From the NCBI GenBank assembly GCA_948474755.1, contig CAOLHI010002547.1, forward strand, positions 62,001 through 126,000: a stretch of DNA of 64,000 nucleotides. Reading direction: 5' to 3'. The stretch's first letter is position 1. Every line of letters begins with the position of its first letter. This document shows, piece after piece, positions 21,656 to 33,114 of this stretch. The notes below the pieces were generated by a model. It saw nothing but the letters and a program-made list of their open reading frames with translations, was not told the origin of the DNA and ran no database searches. Both the position numbers and the translations under genes were made by a program. Source of the stretch: Ctenosaura bakeri (lineage: Eukaryota; Chordata; Lepidosauria; Squamata; Iguanidae).

Positions 21656-23655
21656 GATGTCTAGAGAAATCGGGTGGAGAGAACTGGGAGGAAACAACTC
21701 ATACTATGGCAGCATGGGTGTGTGTGTTCCTGCTTCCTTTTTTTGTTTGAATAGATGTTTCCAAGAAAACAATGGTACAGAATTTCTAGTTTAATGAGGT
21801 AGTCTAATATTCCTTCTGTGTCAAGGATCTGTCAGCTGTACACCAATTTGTTGGACGGTTTTCAAGGTCTTAGCCCTAAAACATGATGGATTCTGACACT
21901 TTCTCTTGAGCTTAATCAGATATGCATGATCTGTGAAATGCAGGCAGACTCTTCTTATTTTTCAACAGGGCTTCAGCTTATGAACACTGCAGAAATGCCT
22001 CCATATATATATATATATATATTTTAATATTTTGTCTGTGCTCTGAATATAATAATTCAAACAACTCAAGAAAAGATTGGTTTCCCCTCTGCTCCTCTCT
22101 CATGGAAAGATTTTCTAGGGATAGAAGAGACAAAAACGCAAAGGAAAAAAAGGTTTGGGCCCTAGCAATCTACACTTGTATTATCTCTTCAAATACCTTA
22201 TTTTTTCACTTCTGCAGTTAAAAAAGAATTACATCCTTTTCTTATGTTGCCAAGCATAGAAAATTGAAGTGAATTACCTGAAATAGACTGGAAAGTGTTA
22301 AGGAAGAATATGATCATGTGCACTGAGTAAATATTTTTCTGTGCTCTTTTGCTCTCTTTTTACACACTGACAAATAATAAATATTTGGATAGTTGCCTGA
22401 CTGAGAAATCATAATCCTAGTGAAAACCTTTCCTCCTTGAACAATGCTATTAACCTCAGGGATAAAAAAGAGGATCCAATAGAACCAGTGGTAGCTTTAA
22501 TTGCTGGAGGAAATATCAGTGGTGAATTGGTGGGATTTTGGAGTTATATGCAGATATTATGCACATTTTGGAGTTGGGGGGGGTTTGGGTGGGGAGGGGG
22601 AGGGAAGCAGAAAGAATGGAAAACCTTTTGCAAATAATCCTGAAGAGGTAGACTTCAAGGACTGGTAGGATCTAAGTCCCAAACTGGATGCAACAATTTG
22701 AGATTAATAAAAATAAGGTCAATATACAGGTATTTACAACTAGGCTTTTCCTCACCATATTAGTAGATAACTTAGCAGGGCCGGCTGTATTGCAAGGTTC
22801 TTTATAACTAGCTATAACTGCACAAAAAATGGATACTATTGAATCTATTCCTTGTGAGGGGCTACCTAACTCAGTGTCTACATTCCATATCTAAATGCTA
22901 TTTCTCTGGTTAAATTTGGTTACATAGAGGAATCAGTCTTTGCAGGTCTAATTATACTGCAACTGTAAATACTTTACAAAATTTACCTAGGCACACTGAG
23001 GAGTAAGAAATTACTAATTGTGTGTTGCAATCTCACTAGAAAAGAGGGCTCCCTCCAGGAGTGACATAATTTCTGCCCTACCAAACATAAGCACAAAAAC
23101 AGTCAATGCTAATTCAACCCCACTACTACCACCATAGAAGATAGGAAGCTGTTATACAGCAGGTCAGCAAATGTACCTATGTAGTCCAGAACTGATACTA
23201 TAGAACAATAAAGCACTACATGTTATTGTCAACTTACAGCCTTACTACTGTTTTTGTATGTAGAATACTGAACCTTTAAAAAGTTGTTGAAGGGTTGGTT
23301 AATTTTTTTAGTTTAATGTATTAGTTTTTGAAATGAAAAATGAGATTTAAAGAGAATGGCATGGAGATTGTCATTGCTGAACTGGTGGAGTATGTTTTGT
23401 TACTGGCACTTTCAAAATTCTTAGTGTTTGTTTTTTATGTTGTTCCAAACTGATTTTAGCCCATCCTGGATATTTCCCCCCTAACATGACCATAAAACCA
23501 AAAATCCAATATTGTCTGGCCAATGTGAGAGCCCAACACATCTGAACATTGTCAGGTTAGGAAAGTTTGTCCCAAAGCATGGATATCATGTTGTAATATG
23601 TTCAATAATCTTTGTCAGTGAGCTACATCTCTCTTCTCTTTTTTCTACTTCTTTT
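21656..23655. other. Unassigned DNA
   Basis: Contains (TA)n at 22002-22022 and a G-rich patch at 22577-22605. No element or gene recognised. Confidence 0.5.
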
Positions 23656-23716
23656 CATAGAATCATAGAGTTGGAAGAGACCACAAGGGCCATCCAGTCA
23701 AACTCCCTGCCATGCA
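23656..23716 (-). mobile_element. CR1 LINE 3' end fragment
   Basis: CATAGAATCATAGAGTTGGA and GCCATCCAGTCAAACTCCCT are the inverted CR1 3' terminus. About 60 bp, extreme 5' truncation. Confidence 0.9.
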
Positions 23717-23739
23717 TTCTTTTCATTCTTTCTAACATG

Positions 23740-24265
23740 TATACTGTTCACTTACCCTTCAAAATAGAAGACATTGTGCATGTCCTATTTACCTGTCAAT
23801 TATATGCCCCAGTAAGGGCCCAGGACCTACAGACACTACTTGACAGAACTATATGTTGGGACCATAACAAACAGTTATCTTCCTTCCTTCAGGGCACAAC
23901 TACATATACAGTCATTAAAACTGCTAAGTTTATAGTTAGAACTGTTCAACTGAGAAAATGTTTTGTAGAACACATTAGAGTTGCATGTAAAGCTGATGAA
24001 TTCACCTAACACATACTGGTTTTGTATTTTGTCATCTTTTATATATTTTTTATAAGATGATAACTTATTATCCTAGGTTTTGATATTATCTTGTAATCCT
24101 CTGTCTTACTCTTTCATCTTTCTTTTACCTTATTGTATTTCATTGTATCTTATTTTAGTCTAATTTATCTAATTTTACTGTACTTTACATATTTCATTTT
24201 ATTGTTATTTACAATGTCTGATGCCAATTGCTTTGACATGGTTAATTGATTAATCAATAAGTTAT
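23740..24265 (+). mobile_element. Non-LTR retrotransposon C-terminal relic, clade unsure
   Basis: The frame ending at 24009 contains a block with EDIVHVLFTCQLYAPVRA, a spaced His/Cys pattern seen at the C terminus of several LINE ORF2 proteins, then TVIKTAKFIVRTVQLRK. After the stop comes a T-rich 3' region that ends near GGTTAATTGATTAATCAATAA. The N-terminal part of the 165-codon frame (from 23512) crosses the CR1 fragment and is not part of the protein. R4- or L2-type clades are possible. Confidence 0.5.
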
Positions 24266-25718
24266 AGTACTACAACACTTAGCCTTCCAATGTTTTACTT
24301 GTTAAGGTTAGCAAGTAATTTTTCTGTTTATTTCACCGAGAGGACACTGATCCACTTCACGTACAGCAAAAAGTGGCTGCCTACTAAAATCTGCTAATGA
24401 GTAAAGTAGGGGAAATTCTTAATCAGGGAGGTTTTGAATGCCTCTGAGCATATGCAGAACATTTTCTTGTACAATTGAATCACTGCAGCTTGCCTCCCCA
24501 TGCCCAATCAAGAAACATCACCATTCGAGATCAGTGGCAGAGCAGAAGTATTGTCCACTTAAGACAATGAGACACATTCTAAATGGATTTTTTTAAAAGG
24601 ATATATGCATGGCTGGAAAGTCATGGATTGAGCTAGCTATATCTTTTGTTTGCCCACTCCAACCTTACCAAATCCCTTACAGTGTGTGGTCTAGTGAAGA
24701 AAGGGGTAGGTGAAAAACAGAATCAAAAGGAAGAAGAAAGAGAGAGAAAGGCCTGGAGAGGAAAATGGACAGAGGGTAGAAGGAGGAAGTTAGCCAAATG
24801 ATGTGAGCTAGTTAGTAGCTAAGGAATACACAGAAATATTTTTGATACCTTCACGGGTAAAACTGATTCCCCCAATTAAACAAAGTATTTTTCCCCCAAA
24901 GGATTTTAAAAACACAGTCAAACATTCAGGGCAAGAGGTAAGAAGCATTCATATTTTTGTTCCTAACATCCATGGGAGACATAAACATTACGGTGATTAA
25001 CTTCAGTTAAATATTTGGCACCACACAACTATAAATGGTTTTTGTTCTGCCCTTTAAAGCCAATTTTTTGGACTCATTCCACCACCTCGGTTTAAAAACC
25101 AGTGAAACTGCATTTAGTCTGAAGTAATTCCATCAGCTAAATTGCATGAGGTTCATTGTAACTGTTCATTTCCATTTCCCCTTGTACTGCTCATATCTAT
25201 TTGCCGTGCATGCTTCTTCTTCAGATAGCATACCAGAACCAGAGAACCATCTCTATCTGCCAAATGTTCTGAGTGTGTGTTTCCCCTACAAACAGTGAGG
25301 TTTGGCATGTTCCTTTGTTTTAATCTCCCTATTTGTGGCAATGTCTCTCATTAGCTTATAAATGCTTGTTGAATAATCAGATGCCAGGATTTCTAGTTCC
25401 CTGCCTTACATCTGTTCTGATTCATGGCTATTAAGCATTGTTTCTCTTCCCTCATTTTTTAAATAAAGCTTTTACTTTTCCCAGTCTTGTTGCTTTTTCA
25501 CAGTTGCTAAAAATTAAATTTAGGAATTCACAGTTTCTTACTAAACTGTGCATATTTTTGTGTGTGCACACTAGGAAGGCAGTTTTCAAAACTCTTCTCC
25601 ACACTGGGCAAGGTTATGAGAATTTTTGCCCTTTTTTTTTTAGGATTTGACATTTGGGGAATTTTGGGGGTAAAGATTTTGTGCAAAATACTTTTATGTG
25701 CAAGAAAAAAAAAACTGC
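24266..25718. other. Unassigned DNA
   Basis: Purine-rich patch at about 24725-24790. No gene recognised. Confidence 0.5.
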
Positions 25719-25726
25719 ACATAACT
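25719..25726. repeat. Left target-site duplication of SPIN element
   Basis: ACATAACT, repeated exactly at 25915-25922. Confidence 0.95.
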
Positions 25727-25914
25727 CAGTGGTTCTCAACCTGGGGGTCGGGACCCCTTTGGGGGTCGCACGACCCTTTCACAGGGGTCGCCTAAGACCT
25801 CGCTTCAAGCCCTTCTCAGGTTGAGCTTCTGACACTATGATAATGGTTGGGGGCCACCACAACATGAGAAACTGTATTAAAGGGTCACGGCATTAGGAAG
25901 GTTGAGAACCACTG
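25727..25914 (-). mobile_element. SPIN-family hAT transposon, internally deleted copy
   Basis: Ends CAGTGGTTCTCAACC and GGTTGAGAACCACTG are perfect inverted repeats. They are followed by the subterminal GGGTCG...CCTTTGGGGGTCGC on the left and by AAAGGGTCACGGCATTAGGA on the right, both hallmark SPIN sequences. Perfect 8-bp duplications (ACATAACT) flank it, as expected for hAT. At 188 bp it lacks any transposase. Orientation is given so that the ...CCTTCCTAATGCC end is 5'. SPIN is known from published work to have spread horizontally among tetrapods, including Anolis. Confidence 0.93.
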
Positions 25915-25922
25915 ACATAACT
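25915..25922. repeat. Right target-site duplication of SPIN element
   Basis: Exact copy of the left ACATAACT. Confidence 0.95.
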
Positions 25923-26327
25923 GATCAAAAAGGGGAAAAATGAAAAAAAAGAAAGTGCTAGAATTTTCACTCTTGCTTAAGGACAAAACTCCCTATTTAA
26001 TTGTTAAATGGATTAAGAAATTTAAGATGTATTCTTAACATAGCTAATGATGCATGGGTATTTACATTGCTCTGTGGCAGCAGCTTATGATCCAAAGGAG
26101 ACATCACAGAAAGGAAAAACATGGCCATTGACAGGCAGGCAAATACATCAGAATCCACGAAGGAATGTTAGCTTTAAACCTTGTCAGGTTGACTTAATGC
26201 TGGTCACTTTCTAAGAATGTAAGAGTTCAACTATTTCATCCTCAGAACTGAGGTGGAATACTTTCTGAAGTTTTGCATCACCTATGTTGATACAAATTTG
26301 GGGTGTAAAATAAAGGAAGAAAGGAAG
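25923..26327. other. Unassigned DNA
   Basis: AT-rich, no recognised feature. Confidence 0.5.
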
Positions 26328-26335
26328 GCAGCCAA

Positions 26336-26544
26336 GAGTTGTGTAGGGATGTGGGGACAGGGGAGGCGATATGCCTCAGGTGGCAATGTTTTGGGGGCGT
26401 CCTGGCCCATAGCCACACCCATGTGTGCCCTGGTCACACCCCCATGCACCACAACCACGTCCCCGCATACAGTGGTCATGCCCTCGTGCTGTAGCCACAC
26501 ACCCCTCCCATGCCCCCCTCCACACACTCCAAGCTCTGCCACTG
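26336..26544 (-). mobile_element. G-rich hAT-like non-autonomous element Y, copy 1
   Basis: Shares with 60635-60866 (inverted) the ends (C/G)AGTTG.(G/A)TAGGGA and GCTCTGCCACTG, plus a C/G-rich core with repeated CCACACCC-like units. Flanking octamers GCAGCCAA and GCAACCAG match at 6 of 8 positions. The CAGTGG-type terminus and 8-bp flanks point to hAT. The 113- and 114-codon frames across it on both strands are composition artefacts. Confidence 0.6.
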
Positions 26545-26552
26545 GCAACCAG

Positions 26553-27381
26553 CTGGCCACGTGGGCTTTTACGAGCAAGACTGCTGGTTTTTGAGCAGAG
26601 CTAATATCTGGGGGGGGGGATGGCATGGCTGTCTGGAAACAGTTTTTTTAAAAAACAAAAACAAAAACAAACCCACAAAATCAACATTTTGGTGCAGAGA
26701 GCTAATGAGAATTTCTGTAAAGAATGGTTTCCAGAAACCCTATGGAATGTGTGACTATCTCATGACAACTGTTCATAATTCTCATCACTGCTGTTCTTTC
26801 CAACTAGGATTTCTGGGTGTTGGGAATCCATATTTAATAAAAGAAACAAGTAGCAGTGAATATTCTTTCCATTCTACACTGTGCACACATTCAGGGTGCT
26901 GGTTCCACATTCAAGTCACAAATTCATGTTCAGGGCAGCAATAAAAAGGCACAGGGACAAACTCACAAGAACTGATTTAGAGAATTTATTTATGTAGAAC
27001 AGGGACGGGCAACTGTAGTGGGGATGCGGGGGCATTAACTGGATGCCAAATAATGGAGAAGAGGTTCACACTCCGTAATGTACCCAGATCAGAATGAATA
27101 AGGTGGACATGAGAGCACTTCAACAGATTTTATGACTTCCCCATCCCTAATTACTCAGCACATCTGAGGTTCTGTGCTTCATTAAATGTCATAAACCTAC
27201 ATTCTGATACTTAGCTGGTTTTTAAGTGGCAGAACTAGGAACCAACTGTCCCTGAGCAACAGCCTCCTTATTGTTTCAGGATGCTGTGTAGACTAGACCA
27301 TAAGACAGACTGCCAGTCCTCAATACAACTGCAGTGTTGGTGTTTTCCATCAAGTAGGCTTTGACTTATGAATAACTAAGA
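26553..27381. other. Unassigned DNA
   Basis: Holds a (CAAAAA)n tract at 26645-26672 and a G-run at 26612-26620. Confidence 0.5.
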
Positions 27382-27608
27382 ACCACTGTGGTGTAGTTTG
27401 AGTACCGGACTACAACTCCAGAAATTAGGGTTCGATTTCCTGCCTGGTCATGGAAACCCACTGGGTGACCTTGGGTAAGTCACTCTTTCTCAGCCTCAGA
27501 GGAAGGCAAAGACAAACCCTTATGAACAAGCCTTGCCAAGAAAACCCTGTGTTAGGTTTGCCTTAGGGTCTCCATAAGTCAGAAATCTTGAAGGAATACA
27601 GCAACAAT
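27382..27608 (+). mobile_element. Sauria-type SINE, near full length
   Basis: Head ACTGTGGTGTAGTTTGAGTA, B box GGTTCGATTTCC near 27430, body TGGGTGACCTTGGGTAAGTC, tail CCATAAGTCAGAAATCTTGA then AAGGAATACAGCAACAATG. Confidence 0.92.
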
Positions 27609-27769
27609 GATCCTATGAATAACCCTCCTCAGTTCCTGTAAGTTCAGGCCTGTGACTTCCTTGGTTGATCAATCCATCTATCTTTCATACTGTCTTCCAT
27701 TTTACTCAGTATTATTGTCTTTTCCAATGAGCCATCTTGTCTCAGTGTGTGTTAATAGTGTGACCTGAC

Positions 27770-27825
27770 ATTATTTATTTATTTGTTTATTTATTTACCA
27801 GTATTTATTTATTTCATTGTTACCC
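27770..27825. repeat. (TTTA)n microsatellite
   Basis: Interrupted TTTA units just upstream of the CR1 copy. Confidence 0.85.
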
Positions 27826-27834
27826 AATGGCTGA

Positions 27835-28832
27835 TTGGGCTGATCCTGGAGAGAAGTGACTAGTGGGATGCCACAGGGTTCTGTCTTGGGTCCAGTGCTA
27901 TTCAATATCTTCATCAATGACTTGGATCAAGGAGTAGAGGGCATGCTGATCAAATTTGCAGATGATACCAAATTGGGAGGGGTTGCTAATACTCCAGAGG
28001 ATAGGGTCAAAATTCAAAAGGACCTTAATAGTTTAGAGAGCTGGGCCAAAGATAACAAAATGAGTTTTCACAGAGAGAAATGTAAAGTCTTAAACTCAGG
28101 CAGAGAAAATAGAATGCACAAATATAGGATGGGAGACACATGGCTGGATAACAGTGTGTGTGAAACAGATCTAGGAGTCTTGGTGGAAAACAAGCTGAAC
28201 ATGACTCAGTAGTGTGATGCGGCAGCCAAGAAAGCCAATGCAATTCTTGGTTGCATAAATAGGAGTATGGTGAATAGATCAAAGGAGGTAATGGTACCAT
28301 TCTATTCTGATTTGGTTAAACCTCACCTGGAATACTGTGTCTAGTTCTGGGCACCTCATTTCAAGAAGGATATTAACAAGCTGAAGCATGTCCAGAGGAG
28401 GGCAACCAAAATGGTGAAGGGTCTGGAACCTGTGCCCTATGAGGAGCAGCTTAGGGAGCTGAGGATGCTTAATCTGCAGAAGAGAAGTTTAAGAGGGGGC
28501 ATGATTGCCATGTTTAAATATCTGAAGGGATGCCATGTCGAGGAGGGAGTGGGCTTGTTTTCCGCTGCTCCAGAGGTTAGGACAAGAAGCAATGGATTCA
28601 AACTGTAGGAAAAGAGATTCCGCTTAAACCTCAAGAATAACTTCCTGACTGTTAGAGCTGTTTGGCAGTGGAATCTCCTGCCTCGGAGTATAGTGGAGTC
28701 TTCTTCTTTGGAGGTTTTTAAGCAGAGGCTGGATGGCCATCTGTCAGGAGTGCTTTGATGTGGGTTCCTGCATGGCAGGAGATTGGACTGGATGATCCCT
28801 GTGGTCTCTTCCAACTCTATGATTCTAAGATT
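27835..28832 (+). mobile_element. CR1 LINE, ORF2 C-terminal half and 3' end
   Basis: Plus-strand translation begins in the RT at SGMPQGSVLGPVLFNIFIND and runs through the catalytic box KFADDTKLGG (27950-27980), the thumb region and CKVLNSGRE. It then continues to KPHLEYCV, QRRATKMVKGLEP and a C-terminal FLTVRAVWQWNLLP segment, and ends in the CR1 3' terminus CCAACTCTATGATTCTAAGA. In-frame stops lie after NMTQ (28210), YCV (about 28341), FKL (28606) and SGVL (28754, probably the natural end). It is 5' truncated and dead, but moderately young. Confidence 0.93.
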
Positions 28833-29396
28833 TATGCAGGACTTATGCAGGGTTGGCAGGTGAAAAACAGGATAGGGGCTCTGAAAAATGGTTGAACAGA
28901 AGAACAAATTTCAGCAGCCTGAGCTTGGATAATTCTTCTATACAACTATTAAAGATACAAGAGTCTAGTCCTATTTTTCCCCAGGCAACCATATCCACAG
29001 ATTACGTTATATACTAGCACTGTGAAGAAATGTGGCTAAATACCTCGTTTGCAATATGACATATTGAAATATCCTGTTGAGAGGTTGTTAAGCCCAACAC
29101 AATTTCTTGCTTACAGTGTAAAAACAAGATGCAGAGGAGCTTTCTGGGTGAGGAGGGTAAAGATCTGAAATATCTCTGCACAAAACTAGTGCATTTCCCC
29201 CCTTTTTTTGCGAAGCATGAAACACATGTGCAGCAGGCACAGAAAGATTGACTGTTTGGTCAAAAAGACACCAACAAGTTGTCTAAAGCCTCTAATTTTT
29301 AAGAGTCCAAACAACAAAGAAGCAACTATTGTACACTGGCTGCTCAATTTACACAACTGGAAAGTTCATGCAATTTGTATTGTTTATGCAAGTTTT
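28833..29396. other. Unassigned DNA
   Basis: No recognised feature. Confidence 0.5.
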
Positions 29397-29570
29397 AGAA
29401 AACCAGTGTGGTCTAGTGGTTTGAGCACAGAACTACTACCTTGAAGGCCATGGTTCAATTTCCTGCTTGTCCATGGAAACCCACTGGGTAATCTTCTCAG
29501 GAAACAATGATAGGTTTGCCTTGGGGTCACCATAAGATGGAAATGACTTGAAGGCACAACAAGAACAATG
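29397..29570 (+). mobile_element. Sauria-type SINE, internally deleted
   Basis: Head CCAGTGTGGTCTAGTGGTTT, B box GGTTCAATTTCC near 29451, then a jump from the ACCCACTGGGTAAT region to AATGATAGGTTTGCCTTGGG. The tail is GAAATGACTTGAAGGCACAA. Confidence 0.9.
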
Positions 29571-31311
29571 CAATTTTTTTGCCAAAAGCCCCACTCACCC
29601 CATTCTGAAGACTAACAGTAAACATCTTATATTACAGGAAGAAGAAAAGAATTGTAGCTTCTCATGAGAACAAGACAAATGAGGATTTTCAGCCTTGCTT
29701 TCAATAACATTCACATAACTTCTCCCTGTCCCATTAGCTCATTGGTTTGTATATTTTACCTCTGCAAATATATCCATATGCTTTTTATTTACATTTTCAT
29801 GCTTCTGAAAATCCATTACAGTTTTATTCTATGTAATTTGCCCTCATGTGGACAATTTTGCAAGCAATGTTCCTTTTTTACAAGCCTTTTTGTGCATAAT
29901 TTCCCCTAGTGTACACAATTTAACACAAAGTTTCCCCAATGTAACCATTTTTCATTAATTTTTTTAAATGGAAAACCACATTACATAATTCAAATAACTG
30001 CAAAAATGAGTGATAATTGTGTTCTAGTTCATATATTAGTTTGGGAAATGCTAATTACGTTGGTATGTGTTAAAACACAAACTGAGTAAAATTTGTCACC
30101 ATGCTTCATTGTACAACAGAGAAGAACAATCTTCCAGTACTTCAGTGCACTTTGTGTTTCACCTCAGTTGGCTTAGAGAAATTTATTTGCTAGCAGTTTG
30201 TTTTGTTAAATTTCTTAAATGCAGCCTTTTGATCCAATTGTAAAAGAGACTTTAATACCTTAGGAGCTACAGGAACTACAGGATTATCTCCAGTGCTTCT
30301 CGTATACAAAGAATTATTCATGTCCAACTGTCAACTTCAAAAACAAAATCCAAGTAATGAACAGGTTTTCCCTCACCAAGATACTATGGTTCCTGTAACA
30401 ATTATATTTAAGAAATATTACATTCAGTGTTAATTTTTAAAAAATGTAATTCTGTTTTCTTTTTAGGAAAGGAAAAAAATTGAATAATATATGTTGGTTT
30501 AGAGTTCACTTTTGCATAGCTTCTTAAATGTCACATCAACTAAGCTGCGATATTTTAGATAACAAATACTGCACAAGCTACCGGAAAATGTCCCTGCATT
30601 TTGCTGACCCAGTTTTCCTTCAAGACACAGCCAATGAATAGGAGGATTCTTGGGTCATTACCAAGAATGCTTCTATTATAAGGATCTCAAGCGGGTTTTG
30701 TTCCTGTCCGGTAATATCATATAGCCGAAAGACTCCTAAAATATGAGGTAGTCACTGATACTTATGGAGGAAATTTGCTGATATTATTTGCTAGGATGCA
30801 CACTCAGTGCTCTAAGCAATGTTTTTGTTACAGTTCCTTTGCTTACTTTTTGTTCTCATTTTTTTTCCAAAAAAAGTAATACTTTGAAGAAGGGCCAACA
30901 TTTCTATAGACCAAGAGCCAATAGCTTGGAAATGAGATTATAGAAGGTCTCTGATACAGACTCTTCTTCTTTTACTTTCCTTCCCCCTACCCAGGCTTCT
31001 GGTATACTGCTTCTCCAGGCTTGAGAAGCAGTATGCTGGCCATACTGTTCATAAGCAACTTTAGTAAAAATGCACATTAAGGCAAGTGTAGGGGATGTGT
31101 GACCCTTCACCTATGGTTGTGTTGCAACTCTTTTCACTCATTGTACAGAAATGGTGAGGGAAGAGGAGAGTTGCTGTTCAAAAAGATCTGGAGTTCAAAC
31201 ATTACCCTATTGCTGCCTTAAAGTAAGCCCCAAACCTTAATTTCCAAACTGTTCCATCATAATCATGTAGGACAGTTCTTATTATAATTAAGGACTTATA
31301 AACATATCCAT
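29571..31311. other. Unassigned DNA
   Basis: AT-rich; no element termini or domain recognised. Confidence 0.5.
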
Positions 31312-31521
31312 GAGCATGGTATAGCGTTTTGAGCATTAAACTAAAACCCCAGAAACCAGGGTTCAATTCCCTGTTTGGCCATGGGAACACACTAGGTGAC
31401 CTTCAATTCATCACTTTCAGCCCTAGAAACCCCCATGATAGGTTTCCCTTAGGGTTGTCATAAGTCAGAAATGACTTGAAGCCACACAACAACACACCAC
31501 CACCAACAACAACAACAACCA
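31312..31521 (+). mobile_element. Sauria-type SINE with AAC tail
   Basis: B box GGTTCAATTCCC near 31361; tail CATAAGTCAGAAATGACTTG followed by AAGCCACACAACAACA and an (ACC/AAC)n end. Confidence 0.9.
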
Positions 31522-32291
31522 TCACTGTGATTCAGAGTATGTTCCAGTGCAAAAGGCCTTCTGGAAGGAAATACGATATTAAAATGTTTCAGTTCTACCA
31601 TTTTTTTATTTTTATTTTTATTTTTTGGAAATAAAATGTATGGAACAGGCAAAGGGAAACAGAAGAACTGAAACAGTAAGTCTTACTGTACTGGGTTGTT
31701 ATGCCTGAGCAAATTTAACAAGGTTTATTGGAATGTCTAATTTTGCACTCACTGATAGCTTCATTTCCATAGAGAAATGAATTCTATCTAAAGTAGTCCA
31801 GTTCCAAATAGCCCATTTTTGAAGTGTCAAAGTGGGCACTGAAGAATTATATCTTTTCTTTAGGTCAACCCACTAGTATTTCTTTCTACAGATATTAACA
31901 TCAACATTATGTACATTTTAAAAAATCATATAGACTTATAGGTCTGCCATATTCTAATATAGGGAGAGGCAACTGCGGAAGACTAGGGTATCACATTCGC
32001 CCTCTAGGAAACCATGAAGACCTGCAATTCCAAATGCCTCCAAGTAACCTCTGGGAAATATGAGAGCATGTTTTGAGGCTTTCCTGGATTCCTAGAGGGC
32101 ATCTTGAGGCAATTTTTTTTTAAAAAAAATTGTAACATTTTATGTGATCCTTGGAACCTGATGGGCTCTAAGCATGGTGGAAATACCCTCCACACACATC
32201 TTCCAAGATCATTTTTGGACATTTTGGAGCAAAAATAGTATTTCCGTGGCAGGTTCTTGGGGCTGCATTTGTCCAGCCCCACTCTCATCTG
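31522..32291. other. Unassigned DNA
   Basis: T-rich piece 31603-31627 and T/A run 32117-32131. Confidence 0.5.
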
Positions 32292-32512
32292 GAGCTATAT
32301 ATGCGTTCAAGTTGACTGTCAAGTTACAGTGACTCCTTTAACTTCATAGGGTTTTCTTAGGCAGGGAATACTTAGAGGTGGTTTTGCCAGTTCCTTCCTC
32401 TGCCTACAGCACCTGGTATTCATTGGTGTTCTGCCATCCAAGTACTAACCAGAACTGACTTTGCTTTGCTTCTACGATCAGATAGGATGTGGCACCGTTA
32501 GGTCCCCCAGGT
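32292..32512 (-). mobile_element. 5S rRNA-derived SINE (5S-Sauria type)
   Basis: On the minus strand the head resembles 5S rRNA: GATCGTAGAAGCAAAGCAAA, GGTTAGTACTTGGATGGCAG and ACCAGGTGCTGTAGGC follow the 5S order (box A, intermediate element, box C region). The body is GGAAGGAACTGGCAAAACCA CC with a Bov-B-like tail. It is not a functional 5S gene: several head positions are changed and it is fused to a SINE body. Confidence 0.88.
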
Positions 32513-32968
32513 CTAATACACTGGATTAAAAACAATTTAATGACAATGGCATAACAATTCTCATTAGTATATTTGAGCTGGATTATGTCTTTACACAAGC
32601 ACTTTGTAAGAAACTGTCAGCCGGTCACACAACTAGCTGTACAGTCACCTGTGCAACTGTTTGCACAATAGAAATTGTATTGGATATACTTCTGCTAAAT
32701 TTGCAATTGGTTACATGACTGTCAGTATTTGTTTTCAAGGCAAAATATTTTTATTTGTGCAAAGAGTGAAAACCTGTGCTACCATACTCAGATACCTGTG
32801 AATACCAGTGTACCATGAGATTAAGTTTGGCAAAGTGTGTGTATGTATGAAAGTGGTGATCACATTTGCAAACTTTTTCTGTATGCATGAAAATCCTCAA
32901 AACCTAGGACTTCACGAATCACTAGCCACTGACTGTTTAATTTTGGCAATATTTATCTGTATCTCATA
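32513..32968. other. Unassigned DNA
   Basis: No recognised feature before repeat X. Confidence 0.5.
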
Positions 32969-33114
32969 TATTCCAACTATCATCAATTGAGAGGGACAGT
33001 CCCAATTAATCCTCTGTCATCCCACTTTTCAGCTGCTTTTAAAGTGTCCCAGTTTCTCCCTCCTCCTCCATGTATCTGATTTGTACCCATCTTATTTCAA
33101 CTGCTGTAAACTTA

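Noticed and set aside
28437..28907. 156-codon minus-strand frame
   Set aside because: It is antisense to the CR1 ORF2 C-terminal region.
32400..32512. Possible 5S rRNA gene
   Set aside because: Only the head matches 5S; it is joined to a SINE body and tail and carries several changes.
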